NCBI RefSeq assembly: GCF_015624505.1 | Contig: NZ_CP061379.1 | Span: forward strand, 4,650,001-4,714,000 | From: Bradyrhizobium commune | GTDB taxonomy: Bacteria; Pseudomonadota; Alphaproteobacteria; Rhizobiales; Xanthobacteraceae | DNA: 64,000 nucleotides | Direction of reading: 5' to 3' | Part shown: positions 35,368 to 45,538 of the stretch, piece after piece | Position numbering within the stretch: the first letter of the stretch is position 1 | How the letters are laid out: each line of letters opens with the position of its first letter | Translations under genes and position numbers: made by a program | The notes under the pieces: model-generated | Databases searched by the model: none | What the model was told of the DNA's origin: nothing | What the model saw: the letters and a program-made list of their open reading frames with translations, nothing else

Positions 35368-35855
35368 TGCGGTGCTCCGAGCGTCTTCTTCATGGTGGTG
35401 TTGGCGAGCCATTCGTCGTTGATGGTGACGCTGTTGCGCTGCTGGGCCGTGTAACCGCGCTTGGCAAAAAAGCCCTGCGCCGTGTCGCTGGCATCGACCG
35501 TGAGAGCCGCAGCGCCACGGCCGCCCGCGAGTTTTTCCAGCGCGTCGACAAGCAGGGTCGCGACGCCCTGCCGGCTCACGGCCGGATGCACATAGAGCAT
35601 GCGGATGTGATCCTGGCCGCGCAGCGAGGCAAAGCCGACGGGCGAGCCGTCCAGCGTGGCAATCAACGTCAGGTCGGATGCGAGGCGCTTGCCGAACTCC
35701 TCGTCCTCGGCCGCCGCCATCCAGGCTTGCTGCTGCGCCTCGCTGTAGTCGTCGCCGGTGAGCTCGCCGATGCTGGCGGTGAAGATCGCGGCCAGCATCG
35801 GAACGTCGGCCGGCAGAAACGGCCGCAGCGCGGGTTTCGGCAAAGTCTGTCCCAT
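35364..35855 (-). CDS. GNAT family N-acetyltransferase
   Basis: A 163-residue GNAT protein. ALRPFLPADVPMLAAIF starts the fold, and the acetyl-CoA loop is seen in HIRMLYVHPAVSRQGVATLL (about 93-112), followed by VDASDTAQGFFAKRGY, the last two strands. The acceptor is unknown; ElaA/YafP-like members often act on small amines or proteins. The ATG at 35855 is preferred over the ORF start at 35942 because homology begins there. It is translationally coupled to cimA by an ATGA overlap, which may indicate a shared regulation rather than a shared pathway. Confidence 0.83.
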   Translation of the reverse strand: MGQTLPKPALRPFLPADVPMLAAIFTASIGELTGDDYSEAQQQAWMAAAEDEEFGKRLASDLTLIATLDGSPVGFASLRGQDHIRMLYVHPAVSRQGVATLLVDALEKLAGGRGAAALTVDASDTAQGFFAKRGYTAQQRNSVTINDEWLANTTMKKTLGAPQ

Positions 35856-35973
35856 CGTCTTCACCACATCCCACAGAGTTTCAACACCACGGCCACGGCG
35901 GCTGCAAGCAACAAGATTTTCAGCGCGATTTAACAGAGCCAATTCCTCGGAAAGGGTCTATCGGGCGGCCTCA

Positions 35974-37599
35974 TCAAACAATCTCGCTCTTTGGCTCCCC
36001 TGTGTGGGGATCTTTGAAGTCACGGAGGGTTATGCCCATTCCCGCAAGCTCACTCCGAAGGCGGTCGGATTCGCGGAAGTCCTTCCTCGCTCGTGCTTCG
36101 TTTCTTAGCTCGATGAGTTCTTTAACTCTCGTATCAATATCCTGTCGATTGCCGAAAATTAATACGATCTTGCCCTTATCGTTGACGTCAACCCTCACGC
36201 TGCTGTTTTCTATCTCAGATCTAATTGACTTGATGACTTGAGGCGGAGCTGTGTTCGCGTAGGCAGCCCGCAGAGCTTGAATGCGGCTAGCATTCTTGGA
36301 TACGGCTTCACCCGATCCTGCGCCGATTCCAGTATTTATCTGACTGAAGTATCCGGGCTTAGCCAAGTTGCGAAAACCCATGAATCGGCAAGAGGCCGCG
36401 AACTCTAGTATCTGATCTCCCGTGCCTCGCTTTGCGCGACCATAAAGCTCACGCAAAAAAGTTAGCGCGTTTGATGTATCGAGATCGTCGGCTAGTATTT
36501 CAGCGATCGCAGTCGGCTCTGGAAACACCGCGTCGGACCACGTATACCGAGATTGAAGTAGATACGCCCAGTCCTCTAGTTCAGCATTGGCCTGAAAGGC
36601 CCGTGCTTCGGTCCAATCGCTTGGCGATCGGTAGTGGGTCATGAGCATCTGCAAGCGCAATACGTCGCCCGGCCACTTCTCAAGTAGATCTCGAATAGTC
36701 ACGAAGTTGCCGTCGGACTTCGACATCTTCCTTCCTTCGACCTCAACGAAGCCATTGTGCATCCAGAAGTTTGCCATTGTGCCGGTGCCATGCGCGCACC
36801 GCGACTGGGCAATTTCATTTTCGTGATGTGGAAAGATGAGATCTAAGCCGCCGCCGTGAATATCGAACACATCACCAAGATAAGCTGCACTCATAGCCGA
36901 GCACTCGATATGCCACCCCGGCCGTCCTCTTCCCCACGGACTTTCCCAGCCCGGCTCATCTTCCGATGACTGCTTCCACAGCACAAAGTCCAGCGGACTC
37001 TTTTTGTGTGCATCGACAGCGATGCGTGCACCTGGCCGCATCTCATCGAGATTTCTACCTGATAGCGCGCCGTAGTCGGGCATTGATCGGACATCGAATA
37101 GAACTTCGCCACCAGCCTCGTATGCATGACCTCGCTCGATCAATTGCTTGATCAAGGTCACCATGTCTGCCTTTCCATCGGAGCGAGGCAGCACGAAATC
37201 GGTAGCGCGAGGTTCATACGTCGGTGGTTCGCAGCCCAGCGCTTTGACGTCCGCATGAAATTGCTCTGCCGTCTTCTCTGTAACCCTACGGATCGCCTCG
37301 TTCAGAGAGATGCCAGGATAGTCTTTCGCCGCGCGGTTGTTGATCTTGTCATCCACATCGGTGATGTTGCGGACGTACGTAACTCTCGTCTGGCCTTTGC
37401 CGTCGTCCCAGACGCCCTTCTTCGCGAAGAAACGTAGCAACCGAAACAGCATGTCGAACACGATTACGGGACGAGCGTTGCCGATATGGGCAAAGTCGTA
37501 GACCGTCGGTCCGCAAACATACATGCGAACATCCTCCTGCCTCAGCGGCAAGAAGGTACGCTTTGTTCTCGTCAGCGTATCGTAAAGACGCAATTCCAT
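35974..37599 (-). CDS. cysS: Cysteinyl-tRNA synthetase, low GC
   Basis: A 541-residue class I synthetase with the HIGH-type site HIGN (38-41), KMSKS (291-295), and zinc ligands Cys29, Cys233 and His258. It charges tRNA-Cys in the cytosol. It is longer than the usual 460-480 residues, with an extra C-terminal stretch (about 420-490, including [15 protein letters not shown]). Its DNA differs sharply from its neighbours: hand counts of three 60-base lines gave 37%, 47% and 50% GC, with many A/T-ending codons. The gene may have replaced a native cysS, or be a second copy. All catalytic motifs are intact. Confidence 0.92.
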   Translation of the reverse strand: MELRLYDTLTRTKRTFLPLRQEDVRMYVCGPTVYDFAHIGNARPVIVFDMLFRLLRFFAKKGVWDDGKGQTRVTYVRNITDVDDKINNRAAKDYPGISLNEAIRRVTEKTAEQFHADVKALGCEPPTYEPRATDFVLPRSDGKADMVTLIKQLIERGHAYEAGGEVLFDVRSMPDYGALSGRNLDEMRPGARIAVDAHKKSPLDFVLWKQSSEDEPGWESPWGRGRPGWHIECSAMSAAYLGDVFDIHGGGLDLIFPHHENEIAQSRCAHGTGTMANFWMHNGFVEVEGRKMSKSDGNFVTIRDLLEKWPGDVLRLQMLMTHYRSPSDWTEARAFQANAELEDWAYLLQSRYTWSDAVFPEPTAIAEILADDLDTSNALTFLRELYGRAKRGTGDQILEFAASCRFMGFRNLAKPGYFSQINTGIGAGSGEAVSKNASRIQALRAAYANTAPPQVIKSIRSEIENSSVRVDVNDKGKIVLIFGNRQDIDTRVKELIELRNEARARKDFRESDRLRSELAGMGITLRDFKDPHTGEPKSEIV

Positions 37600-37891
37600 A
37601 TGGACACCCGTCGGCTGTTGGCCGGGCGTCCGAGGCTCTCAATGGTTTTGAGAAAAGACGGCTCCAGCCAGCGAATCGCTAGCTCGTAATCTCGCGGCAA
37701 ATAATGCAGATGGCGAGGAGACCGTTCATGCGGCGACATATGGGCTATGAGGTGCCCCCTCGTCAAGAGAGCCGCGAAAAAGCCGCCTAATGTCCGCAAA
37801 GCGCGGCCGCCCTGCCTTGATGGTTCATGATCCTTAACCATTTGAGCCCATTCTGGAACCGGCGGTTCTCCTTTTTGCCCCAGGTGTTTTC

Positions 37892-38197
37892 ATGCGATCC
37901 TTGCTCGCGCTCATTTCCTGTGCCTCCATCATCGCGACATCCAGCGCCTTCGCCGAGACCCGCGTCTTCATCATCGCCAACCAGGCGGACGGCTATGGCG
38001 TCGACCAGTGCCTGGCCAAGGGCGAGAAATGCGGCGCGCAGGTCGCCCGCACCTACTGCCAGTCGCGGGATTTTGCCCAGGCCTCGGCCTTTCGCCGGGT
38101 CGATCCCGACGAAATTACCGGCTCTGTCCCCAAATCCGGCGCAAACTGCTCCCATGGCCATTGCGACGAATATATTGCAATCACCTGCCAGCGCTGA
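37892..38197 (+). CDS. Small secreted cysteine-containing protein, function unknown
   Basis: A 101-residue protein with a Sec signal peptide (MRSLLALISCASIIATSSAFA, cleaved near residue 21; core LLALISCASIIATS). The mature part has six cysteines, spaced for disulfides (DQCLAKGEKC, TYCQSRDF, ANCSHGHCDEY, TCQR), consistent with a periplasmic or secreted location. AGGTG lies upstream of the ATG. No family name is known to me. About 290 bp of AT-richer sequence without a gene separates it from cysS. Confidence 0.7.
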   Translation: MRSLLALISCASIIATSSAFAETRVFIIANQADGYGVDQCLAKGEKCGAQVARTYCQSRDFAQASAFRRVDPDEITGSVPKSGANCSHGHCDEYIAITCQR

Positions 38198-38326
38198 ATT
38201 CGCTCGGAACTGGCGGACCTTAGGACCCATCTTCGGCCCCTGAAACGACGTGACGATGCCGCAGGAAGCGGCTATTGGAGGGCGCGCTTCGGCCCCCAAA
38301 TCGCACGTGGCCGTGACCTCGCTAGA

Positions 38327-39508
38327 ATGGCGGATATGCCTGAATTTTTGTCTCTGTCCCGTTCCCGCTCCCTGCTTGCTTGCGCTGTGCTCCTGAGCAC
38401 GGCCGTGCTTGCCAGCGACGCTGTTGCCCAGGCCGGCCCGCCCGGTGCGCCGCCTCCGCCCGCACAGGGCGGGCTCGGGCCGAACCCGATGTGCTCGCGG
38501 CTGGAAGGGCAGCTCGCCGCCCTCGACCGCGGCGGGAGCAGCGACCCCGCGCGCGACGACCAGATCCGCCGCTACCAGGATTCCCAGACCCGTCAGCAGG
38601 CCGAGCTCGATCGCGTCACCATGCAGGCCAAGCGCATGGGCTGCGACTCCTCCGGTTTCTTCTCGCTGTTCAACGGCCAGTCGGCGCAATGCGGTCCGGT
38701 CAACACCCAGATCCAGCAGATGCGCGCCAATCTGGACCAGATCACCGGCAATCTCGAGCGCTTGCGCGGCGGCGGTCCCGGCGGCGGTAACGATAACCAG
38801 CGCCGCTCGGTGCTGGCCGCGCTGGCGCAGAACAATTGCGGTCCGCAATATGCCAACGCGGCGCCGCCGCAGGGCGGTAACTTCCTGAACAATCTGTTCG
38901 GCGGCGGCAACAACGCCAACAATCCGCAAGCCGTGCCGCCCTCCGATCTCGGCCCGCAGTCCGGCACCTATCGCACCGTCTGCGTGCGCACCTGCGACGG
39001 CGCCTATTTCCCGATCTCGTTCGCGACCGTGCCGGCGCGCTTCCCCGACGACGAGAAGACCTGCAAGGCGTTGTGTCCGGCGGCCGAAGCCGTGCTCTAC
39101 GCCCACCGCAATCCCGGCGAGGACATGAGCTCGGCGGTCTCGATCAGCGGCCAGCCCTATACGTCGCTGCCGACCGCCTTCAAATTCCGCAGCGAGTTCA
39201 ATCCGTCCTGCTCCTGCAAGGCGGCCGGCCAGAGCTGGGCCGACGCGCTGAAATCGGCCGACGACAAGGCCGCCGTCGAGCAGCAGGGTGACATCATCGT
39301 CACCGAGGAGAGCGCCAAGAAGATGCAGCAGCAGCGGCTCAACAAGGGCGCGCCTGCGACGACGGCCAAGAAAGGCGCGGCGCCGGCTGCCACGACGGCC
39401 ACCGCGCCGGCTGCAACGCCTCCGGCCGATACGGCCCCCACGGCCACGTCGGAGAACAAGCCGATCCGCTCGGTCGGCCCGACCTTCCTGCCGCAGCAGC
39501 AGAAGTGA
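38327..39508 (+). CDS. Exported DUF2865 protein
   Basis: A 393-residue protein with an N-terminal signal (SLLACAVLLSTAVLASDAVA), a proline/glycine-rich linker (PPGAPPPPAQGG), a coiled-coil-like region with many Gln and Leu (about 60-160), and a DUF2865 core with cysteines in CVRTCDGAYFPISF, TCKALCPAAEAV and SCSCKAAGQSW. A long Ala/Thr/Pro tail ends it. DUF2865 proteins are found in Bradyrhizobium and relatives; function unknown, location probably envelope. An ATG at 38336 is an equally good start. The conserved cysteine spacing suggests disulfides. Confidence 0.78.
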   Translation: MADMPEFLSLSRSRSLLACAVLLSTAVLASDAVAQAGPPGAPPPPAQGGLGPNPMCSRLEGQLAALDRGGSSDPARDDQIRRYQDSQTRQQAELDRVTMQAKRMGCDSSGFFSLFNGQSAQCGPVNTQIQQMRANLDQITGNLERLRGGGPGGGNDNQRRSVLAALAQNNCGPQYANAAPPQGGNFLNNLFGGGNNANNPQAVPPSDLGPQSGTYRTVCVRTCDGAYFPISFATVPARFPDDEKTCKALCPAAEAVLYAHRNPGEDMSSAVSISGQPYTSLPTAFKFRSEFNPSCSCKAAGQSWADALKSADDKAAVEQQGDIIVTEESAKKMQQQRLNKGAPATTAKKGAAPAATTATAPAATPPADTAPTATSENKPIRSVGPTFLPQQQK

Positions 39509-39526
39509 GGCTGCTCGAAGGCGACT

Positions 39527-39618
39527 GTAGGGTGGGCAAAAGCGCGTAGCGATGTACCCACCGTTCTCGCCGCGATCGGAAAAGAAGTGGTGGGCACGCT
39601 TCGCTTTGCCCACCCTAC
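39527..39618. repeat. Inverted repeat of the GTAGGGTGGGCAAA type
   Basis: GTAGGGTGGGCAAAAGCG (39527-39544) is the inverted match of CGCTTCGCTTTGCCCACCCTAC ends (39605-39618 gives TTTGCCCACCCTAC). The 60-bp centre is unmatched. This is a third repeat family in the window, lying between the convergent DUF2865 and nadE genes. The same GTAGGGTGGGCAAAG arms are common in several alphaproteobacterial genomes, from memory. Confidence 0.75.
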
Positions 39619-39628
39619 TCCGATAAAC

Positions 39629-41380
39629 TCACCCCTCGAACGCGTCGATCGAGGCGCGGCTTCCACGCGAGACCAGCGTCTCATCCGGCGCCGGCAGCGG
39701 CTTACCCTCATCGCGAAAACGGTTGGTGATGGGATAGCGGCGGTCGCGGCCGAAATTTTTCCGCGTCACCTTCACGCCGGGCGCGGCCTGGCGGCGCTTG
39801 TATTCGGCGACATTGAGGAGATGGTCGATGCGGGTAACGGTGTCGCGGTAGAAGCCGGCAGCGATGATCGCCTCGAGCGGCTCCTCGCGTTCGACCAGGC
39901 GCTCGAGGATGGCGTCGAGCACGTCGTAAGGCGGCAGTGAATCCTGATCGGTCTGGTTCTCGCGCAGCTCCGCCGTCGGCGGCCGCGCGATGATATCAGG
40001 CGGGATCACCTCGCCGGCGGGCCCGAGCGCACCGGCGGGCTTCCACGCATTGCGTAACGCGGCCAGCCGAAACACCTGCGTCTTGTAGATGTCCTTGATC
40101 GGATTGAAGCCGCCATTCATGTCGCCATAGAGCGTGGCGTAGCCAACCGACATTTCCGACTTGTTGCCTGTCGTCACCACCATCAGCCCGGTCTTGTTGG
40201 AGATCGCCATCAACAGCGTGCCGCGGGTGCGCGCCTGGAGATTTTCCTCGGTGATATCTAGCGGCAAATTCTTGAAAATGCCGGACAGGATGGTCTCGAA
40301 GCCGCTCACGGCTTCTGCGATCGGCAGCACCTCGTAGCGGATGCCGAGATGACCGGCGAGCTCGCCGGCGTCTGCAATCGAGTGGGGTGCGGTGTAGCGA
40401 TAGGGCAGCATCACGCCATGCACCTGGTCGGCGCCGAGCGCATCGACGGCGATCGCTGCGCAGAGCGCGGAATCGATGCCGCCGGAGATGCCGAGCAGCA
40501 CGCCGGGAAAGCCGTTCTTGGCGACGTAATCGCGCAAGCCGAGCACGCAGGCCGCGTAATCGGCCTTGTCCCCGTCCGGTTGCTCCACGATCGGACCCGA
40601 GCAATGCCAGCCGCCGCGACACCGCTGCCAAAGCAGCGTTGTGACGTGCTCCTCGAACGCCGGCAGCTGGGCCGCGACGGTCAAATCGCCGTTGAGCGCG
40701 AAAGATGCCCCGTCGAACACCAGCTCGTCCTGGCCGCCGACCTCGTTGAGATAGACCAGCGGCAGCCCGCTTTCGGTGATGCGGGCCACCGCAACGGACA
40801 GCCTCAGATCGCCCTTGTCGCGCCCGTAAGGCGAGCCGTTCGGCACCACCAGGATCTCCGCGCCGGTCTCGGCCAGCGTCTCGACGACGTTCTCGTAGTC
40901 CTCGGACTCTTCGAGCCAGATGTCCTCGCAGATCGGCACGCCGATCCGCACGCCGCTGATCGTGACCGGTCCGGACGGTACGCCACGGGCGAACAGCCGC
41001 TTCTCGTCGAACACGCCGTAATTCGGAAGGTTGGCCTTGAAGCGCAGCGCCGCGATCCGCCCCTGGTCGAGCAGCGCGCAGGCATTAAAGAGCTTGCCTT
41101 CCTCGACCCAGGGCGTGCCGATCAGCATGGCGGGGCCGCCGTCAGCCGTTTCGCGCGCGAGCTGTTCGATCGCCGCGCGGCAAGCGGCCTGGAACGCGGG
41201 CTTGAGCACCAGGTCCTCCGGCGGATAGCCGGCAATGAACAGCTCGGGAAAGACGACGACGTCGGCGAGATCAGCCCGCGCCTTCTCGCGCGCTGCGCGC
41301 GCTTTTGCGGCGTTACCTTCGATATCGCCAACGCTCGGGTTGAGCTGCGCCAGCGTGAGCCTGAATTCGTATTCCGTCAT
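39629..41380 (-). CDS. nadE: Glutamine-dependent NAD+ synthetase
   Basis: A 583-residue two-domain enzyme. The N-terminal nitrilase-type glutaminase has PELFIAGYPPEDL (Glu), a Lys near 120 and the nucleophile in VPICEDIW. The C-terminal synthetase has the ATP pyrophosphatase loop LGISGGIDSALCAAI. It amidates nicotinate adenine dinucleotide to NAD+, the last step of NAD synthesis, taking ammonia from glutamine. The length is normal for the glutamine-using class. It lies after dgkA on the minus strand with a 19-bp gap, so it may be cotranscribed with aroG-dgkA. Confidence 0.95.
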   Translation of the reverse strand: MTEYEFRLTLAQLNPSVGDIEGNAAKARAAREKARADLADVVVFPELFIAGYPPEDLVLKPAFQAACRAAIEQLARETADGGPAMLIGTPWVEEGKLFNACALLDQGRIAALRFKANLPNYGVFDEKRLFARGVPSGPVTISGVRIGVPICEDIWLEESEDYENVVETLAETGAEILVVPNGSPYGRDKGDLRLSVAVARITESGLPLVYLNEVGGQDELVFDGASFALNGDLTVAAQLPAFEEHVTTLLWQRCRGGWHCSGPIVEQPDGDKADYAACVLGLRDYVAKNGFPGVLLGISGGIDSALCAAIAVDALGADQVHGVMLPYRYTAPHSIADAGELAGHLGIRYEVLPIAEAVSGFETILSGIFKNLPLDITEENLQARTRGTLLMAISNKTGLMVVTTGNKSEMSVGYATLYGDMNGGFNPIKDIYKTQVFRLAALRNAWKPAGALGPAGEVIPPDIIARPPTAELRENQTDQDSLPPYDVLDAILERLVEREEPLEAIIAAGFYRDTVTRIDHLLNVAEYKRRQAAPGVKVTRKNFGRDRRYPITNRFRDEGKPLPAPDETLVSRGSRASIDAFEG

Positions 41381-41399
41381 GCGCTCGATCTCGTTGCGC

Positions 41400-41753
41400 T
41401 TAGAGGAACCCCAGCCGCTCGATGATGGCGATGATCCAGAACGCGCCGGCCATCAGCAGCGCAACGCCGACCGCGGCCGAGCCCATGTCCTTGACCCGGC
41501 CGATCTGCTTGTCGTGATCCATGGTGAGCCGGTCGGCGAGCTTCTCGATCGCGGTGTTGAGCAGCTCGACCACCAGCACGAACGCAACCGAGCAGACCAG
41601 CTCGACCGCACGCGTCGCGCTCGCGGCGACGAACCATGCCACCGGCACCGACAGGATCAGCGCAAAGATCTCCTCGCGGATGGCCTGTTCCGAGCGGAAC
41701 GCAAAGGCCATTCCGTTGCGGGAATTGATCGTGGCCTTCCAGATGCGCAGCAA
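41400..41753 (-). CDS. dgkA: Diacylglycerol kinase, DgkA type
   Basis: A 117-residue membrane protein with three predicted helices. Start region IWKATINSRNGMAFAFRSEQA and the active-site block VVELLNTAIEKLADR plus DHDKQIGRVKDMGSAAV are those of prokaryotic DgkA, which returns diacylglycerol to phosphatidate in the inner membrane. The start is TTG at 41753 with AGGA just ahead; it overlaps the 3' side of the DAHP synthase gene closely (stop at 41758). The longer frame to 41858 would lie inside that gene. Family homology begins at the TTG. Confidence 0.9.
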   Translation of the reverse strand: MLRIWKATINSRNGMAFAFRSEQAIREEIFALILSVPVAWFVAASATRAVELVCSVAFVLVVELLNTAIEKLADRLTMDHDKQIGRVKDMGSAAVGVALLMAGAFWIIAIIERLGFL

Positions 41754-41757
41754 GGTC

Positions 41758-43146
41758 CTACAGCCCCGCTGCGGCCGGCATCGGCCGGGCCTTGCCGGCG
41801 CGTTCCTGCTTGAGCAGCTCAGCGACCAGGAAGGCCATGTCGATGGATTGCTCGGCATTGAGGCGGGGATCGCAGACCGTGTGGTAGCGGTCGTTGAGGT
41901 CCTCGTCCGTAATGGCCCGGGCGCCGCCGATACATTCGGTGACGTCCTGGCCGGTCATCTCCAGATGCACGCCGCCGGCGTGGGTGCCTTCCGCGGCGTG
42001 GATCGTGAAGAACGACTTCACCTCCGACAGCACGCGGTCAAACGGCCGCGTCTTGTAGCCGGTGGTCGAGGTGATGGTGTTGCCGTGCATGGGATCGCAC
42101 GACCAGACCACCACCCTGCCCTCGCGCTTCACCGCGCGGATCAGCCCCGGCAGGTGGTCGGCGACCTTGTCGGAGCCGAAACGGTTGATCAGCGTCAGCC
42201 GGCCCGGCTCGTTGTCGGGGTTGAGCACGTCGATCAGCTTCAGCAGCTCATCCGGCTTGAGCGACGGGCCGCACTTCAGCCCGATCGGATTCTTGATGCC
42301 GCGGAAATATTCGACATGGCCGTGATCGAGCTGGCGGGTGCGGTCGCCGATCCAGATCATGTGGCCGGAGGTCGCGTACCAGTCGCCGGTGGTGGAATCG
42401 ACGCGGGTCATGGCTTGCTCGTAGCCGAGCAGCAGCGCCTCATGGCTGGTGTAGAAATCAGTGGCGCGCAGCTCGGGATGGCTCTCGAGATCAAGGCCGC
42501 AGGCGCGCATGAAGTTCAGCGCATCCGAGATGCGGTCGGCCAATTCCTTGTAGCGGCGGGACTGTGGGCTATCCTTGAGGAAGCCGAGCATCCACTGATG
42601 CACGCTGCCGAGATTGGCGAAGCCGCCGGTGGCGAACGCTCGGAGCAGGTTCAGCGTCGCGGCCGACTGGCGATAGGCCATCAGCTGGCGCTGCGGATCG
42701 GGCACACGCGCTTCCCGGGTGAAGGCGATGTCGTTGACGATATCGCCGCGATAGCTCGGCAGCTCGACGCCACCCACCTTCTCGGTCGGCGACGAGCGCG
42801 GCTTTGCGAACTGGCCGGCGATGCGGCCGACCTTCACCACGGGGACCGCGCCGGCATAGGTCAGCACCACCGCCATCTGGAGCAGCACGCGGAAGAAGTC
42901 GCGGATGTTGTTGGCGCCATGCTCGGCAAAGCTCTCGGCGCAGTCGCCGCCCTGGAGCAGGAAGGCGTCGCCGGCTGCAACGCGCGCCAGCGCCTTCTTC
43001 AGGTTGCGCGCCTCGCCGGCGAACACCAGCGGCGGAAAGGTCGCAAGCTGCGCCTCGACGTCGGCCAGCGCCTTGGCGTCGGGATAATCGGGCACCTGTA
43101 GCACCGGCTTGCTGCGCCAGGACTCGGGCGTCCACCGCTCGGACAT
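41758..43146 (-). CDS. 3-deoxy-7-phosphoheptulonate synthase, class II
   Basis: A 462-residue plant-type (class II) DAHP synthase, the usual size. Recognisable blocks include [15 protein letters not shown] at the start, [10 protein letters not shown] near 82, [21 protein letters not shown] split over residues 130-150, and [19 protein letters not shown] near 355. It condenses PEP and erythrose 4-phosphate, the first step of the shikimate pathway. The ATG at 43146 follows GGAGAGAG. It is directly followed by dgkA. Feedback control cannot be judged from sequence here. No second shikimate gene is adjacent. Confidence 0.93.
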   Translation of the reverse strand: MSERWTPESWRSKPVLQVPDYPDAKALADVEAQLATFPPLVFAGEARNLKKALARVAAGDAFLLQGGDCAESFAEHGANNIRDFFRVLLQMAVVLTYAGAVPVVKVGRIAGQFAKPRSSPTEKVGGVELPSYRGDIVNDIAFTREARVPDPQRQLMAYRQSAATLNLLRAFATGGFANLGSVHQWMLGFLKDSPQSRRYKELADRISDALNFMRACGLDLESHPELRATDFYTSHEALLLGYEQAMTRVDSTTGDWYATSGHMIWIGDRTRQLDHGHVEYFRGIKNPIGLKCGPSLKPDELLKLIDVLNPDNEPGRLTLINRFGSDKVADHLPGLIRAVKREGRVVVWSCDPMHGNTITSTTGYKTRPFDRVLSEVKSFFTIHAAEGTHAGGVHLEMTGQDVTECIGGARAITDEDLNDRYHTVCDPRLNAEQSIDMAFLVAELLKQERAGKARPMPAAAGL

Positions 43147-43327
43147 CGCACTCTCTCCGTGAAGCAAAAAGCACAACCTGATCTGTGGGTTGCGAGGGCC
43201 GCCTTATACACAGGCTGGCCGCTTGCCGCCAGTTGTAAATCCATTTCGCACTGCAAACCCTTGCGGGGAAAGCCAAATTCGCATTTGCTTGGAAGCGGCA
43301 AGGAAACTGGCAGGACACCGGCTGCCC

Positions 43328-44224
43328 ATGGATGCGGCGCGCGACGACGTTTTCATCGACGAGATTAGCTTCCCGGCGACCGACGGGTATGTGCTGACCG
43401 GCACACTGTTCCTGCCGCGCGGCGCCAAGCGGCATGCGGTCCTGATCAATTCGGCGACCGCCGTGCCGCGAAAAATCTATCGCGGCTTTGCCTCCTATCT
43501 CGCCCATCGCGGCTGTGCGGTCCTCACGTACGACTATCGCGGCATCGGCGATTCCCGGCAGCCGGCGATGGTCGGTTACAACCAGCCGAAATCGCTGGTC
43601 GGCTTCAAGGCCTCGATGTCCGACTGGGCCGCGCTCGACGTCACCGCCGCGGTGCGCTGGATGCGGGAGCGATACAACACCCTGCCCTTCGCCTATGTCG
43701 GCCATTCCTTCGGCGGCCAGGCGCTCGGGCTGCTCGACAACAACACCGAAATATCGCGCGCCGTGTTCGTGGCCTCGCAGGCGGCGACCTGGCAGCTGAT
43801 GACGTCGCCGGAAAAATATCGCGTCTACGCCTTCATGAATTTCGTCGGCGTGCCGCTCGCCCACGCGCTCGGCTACGCGCCGGGCTGGGCCGGCATCGGC
43901 GAGGATCTGCCCAAGGGCGTCTTCCTGCAATGGGCCAACTGGGTCTCGAGCCCGCGCTATCTGTTCGATTCAAAGCTGCCGGCGCTCGAGAATTTTGCAA
44001 AGTACAAGGGCGAGTTGCGCGCGCTGTGCTTCTCCGACGACCCCTGGGCGACGCGGCCGGCGGTCGAGCTGCTCACAAGCGGTTTCACCGCGATCAAGCC
44101 GGAGCTGCTGACCGTGAAGCCGTCCGACGTCGACGCCAAGGCGATCGGCCATTTCGGCTTCTTCCGCCCCGAGCATCGCGACACGCTGTGGCGCGGGGTC
44201 GCGGAATGGATCCAGGGGGAATGA
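43328..44224 (+). CDS. Alpha/beta hydrolase
   Basis: A 298-residue hydrolase with LTYDYRGIGDSRQP (about 73-86), the nucleophile elbow YVGHSFGGQALG (Ser near 126), and a C-terminal GHFGFFRPEHRD with the catalytic His. The pattern matches serine-aminopeptidase-like or esterase members whose substrate is unknown. The ATG at 43328 is chosen because the family starts there; the open frame to 43190 runs into the upstream repeat-free spacer. It ends 3 bp before the convergent sensor kinase gene. Cytosolic, with no signal peptide. Confidence 0.83.
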   Translation: MDAARDDVFIDEISFPATDGYVLTGTLFLPRGAKRHAVLINSATAVPRKIYRGFASYLAHRGCAVLTYDYRGIGDSRQPAMVGYNQPKSLVGFKASMSDWAALDVTAAVRWMRERYNTLPFAYVGHSFGGQALGLLDNNTEISRAVFVASQAATWQLMTSPEKYRVYAFMNFVGVPLAHALGYAPGWAGIGEDLPKGVFLQWANWVSSPRYLFDSKLPALENFAKYKGELRALCFSDDPWATRPAVELLTSGFTAIKPELLTVKPSDVDAKAIGHFGFFRPEHRDTLWRGVAEWIQGE

Positions 44225-44227
44225 GCG

Positions 44228-45538
44228 TCACGTACCGGCCGCGGGAAATTTGACGACAACGCGCAATCCGGTTCGCCGGGGCTCAATGACGTTCGCCGCT
44301 TCAATCGTCCCGCCGAGCCGATCAACGATGCGCTTGACGATCGATAGCCCAAGACCAACACCGTCGCCCTCCGGACGCTGACCGCGGAAGAACGGCTCAA
44401 ATATCCGGCCGATCTCGTCGGCGGCAACGCCGGGCCCGGTGTCCTCGATCTGGAGGACAGCCGTCGCGCCGTCCTGGTAAATCGCCACATCGATCTTGCC
44501 CCCCTCCGGCGTGAACCGAAGCGCATTGTCGATGAGGTTACGGATCATGGCCGTGAACATGACGAACGCGCCGCACACCAGAACGGACTCGGCTCGGTCG
44601 AAGCCGAGATCGATGTCGCGGCTGATCGCCTCCTGCAACAGATCGGCGATAACCCCTCTCGCCGCGCGATCAAGCTCCATGACCTCGCCTGGCGCGCGGT
44701 CAGGCGGCGTTGCGTCATGCCGAGCCAGCGCCAGCAACTGCTCCAGAAGATGCTTGCTGCGGCGCATGCCCTGCCGAAGCACGGCAAGGCGCTCGCGCGC
44801 CGCAGGCGGCAGCTCGACCCGATCGAGATTTTCGGCTTGCAGGCTCAGTGCCGTCAGCGGCGTCCGCAGCTCGTGCGCGGCGTCCGCAATGAACCTGCGC
44901 TGCTGCTCCATCATCTCATGCACGCGCCGCAACAGGCCGTTGATCGAGGATACGAACGGATTGAGTTCGCTCGGGAGATCGCGAAGCGGGAGTGCCGTCA
45001 TGTCATCGGCGGGCCTAGCATCGAGCTCGTCTGCGAGATGCACCATCGGGCGCAGCGATCCCGCGACGACGAAGGCGATCACCAGCATCAGGCAAGGGAT
45101 CAGCGCCGCAATCGGAAGCACGGTGCGGAACGCCATGTCGCCCGCGATCTCATCCCGAACCCCCGTGCTCTGCGCCACTGCAAAGCGGCTGCCGTCGGAC
45201 CGCGTGCGCAGCACGACGCGGACCGGCTTGCCCTTTCGCGCCGCATCGCGCATCCCGTCCTGGAGCCGCCACAGCTGGCGCTCCTCGGGCGTGCCCTGCG
45301 GTGTCTTCCCCAGCTCAATCAGCCAGACCTCGGCATCCTCATCCACACCATGGAGATCCTGAGCACCGGTGAGACCACCGCTCTGAACCAGGCCGGCGAT
45401 CTGGATCAGCACCGAGTCCTGAGTCTCGATGGCTTCGTCGAAGGCCCAGCGATGCGCAAAGACGCCTCCCGCGAGGCCGGTCAACAGGACGACCGCCGTC
45501 AAGCTGACGAACAGCCGGCCGCGCAACGACCTGATCAT
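44228..45538 (-). CDS. Sensor histidine kinase (QseC/TctE type)
   Basis: A 436-residue membrane kinase. Two membrane helices (about 7-27 and 145-168) flank a periplasmic domain of some 115 residues, followed by HAMP-like sequence, the dimerisation helix with AHELRTPLTAL (His near 225) and an ATPase domain with IRNLIDNALRFTPEGG, DTGPGVAADE and GVGLGLSIVKRI. Its ATG overlaps the response regulator stop by 4 bp (45535-45538), so the pair is translationally coupled. The periplasmic sensor has no named domain. The gene is divergent from the COG4705 cluster. Confidence 0.92.
   Translation of the reverse strand: MIRSLRGRLFVSLTAVVLLTGLAGGVFAHRWAFDEAIETQDSVLIQIAGLVQSGGLTGAQDLHGVDEDAEVWLIELGKTPQGTPEERQLWRLQDGMRDAARKGKPVRVVLRTRSDGSRFAVAQSTGVRDEIAGDMAFRTVLPIAALIPCLMLVIAFVVAGSLRPMVHLADELDARPADDMTALPLRDLPSELNPFVSSINGLLRRVHEMMEQQRRFIADAAHELRTPLTALSLQAENLDRVELPPAARERLAVLRQGMRRSKHLLEQLLALARHDATPPDRAPGEVMELDRAARGVIADLLQEAISRDIDLGFDRAESVLVCGAFVMFTAMIRNLIDNALRFTPEGGKIDVAIYQDGATAVLQIEDTGPGVAADEIGRIFEPFFRGQRPEGDGVGLGLSIVKRIVDRLGGTIEAANVIEPRRTGLRVVVKFPAAGT

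Noticed and set aside
35367..35874. In-frame N-terminal extension of cimA to 35874
   Set aside because: It would overlap the GNAT gene completely in another frame; the homologous start MSKERLYLFDTTLR and ATGA overlap show the true start.
37572..37841. 89-codon minus-strand frame in the spacer next to cysS
   Set aside because: It overlaps the 5' end of cysS in another frame and shows no motif or start signal.
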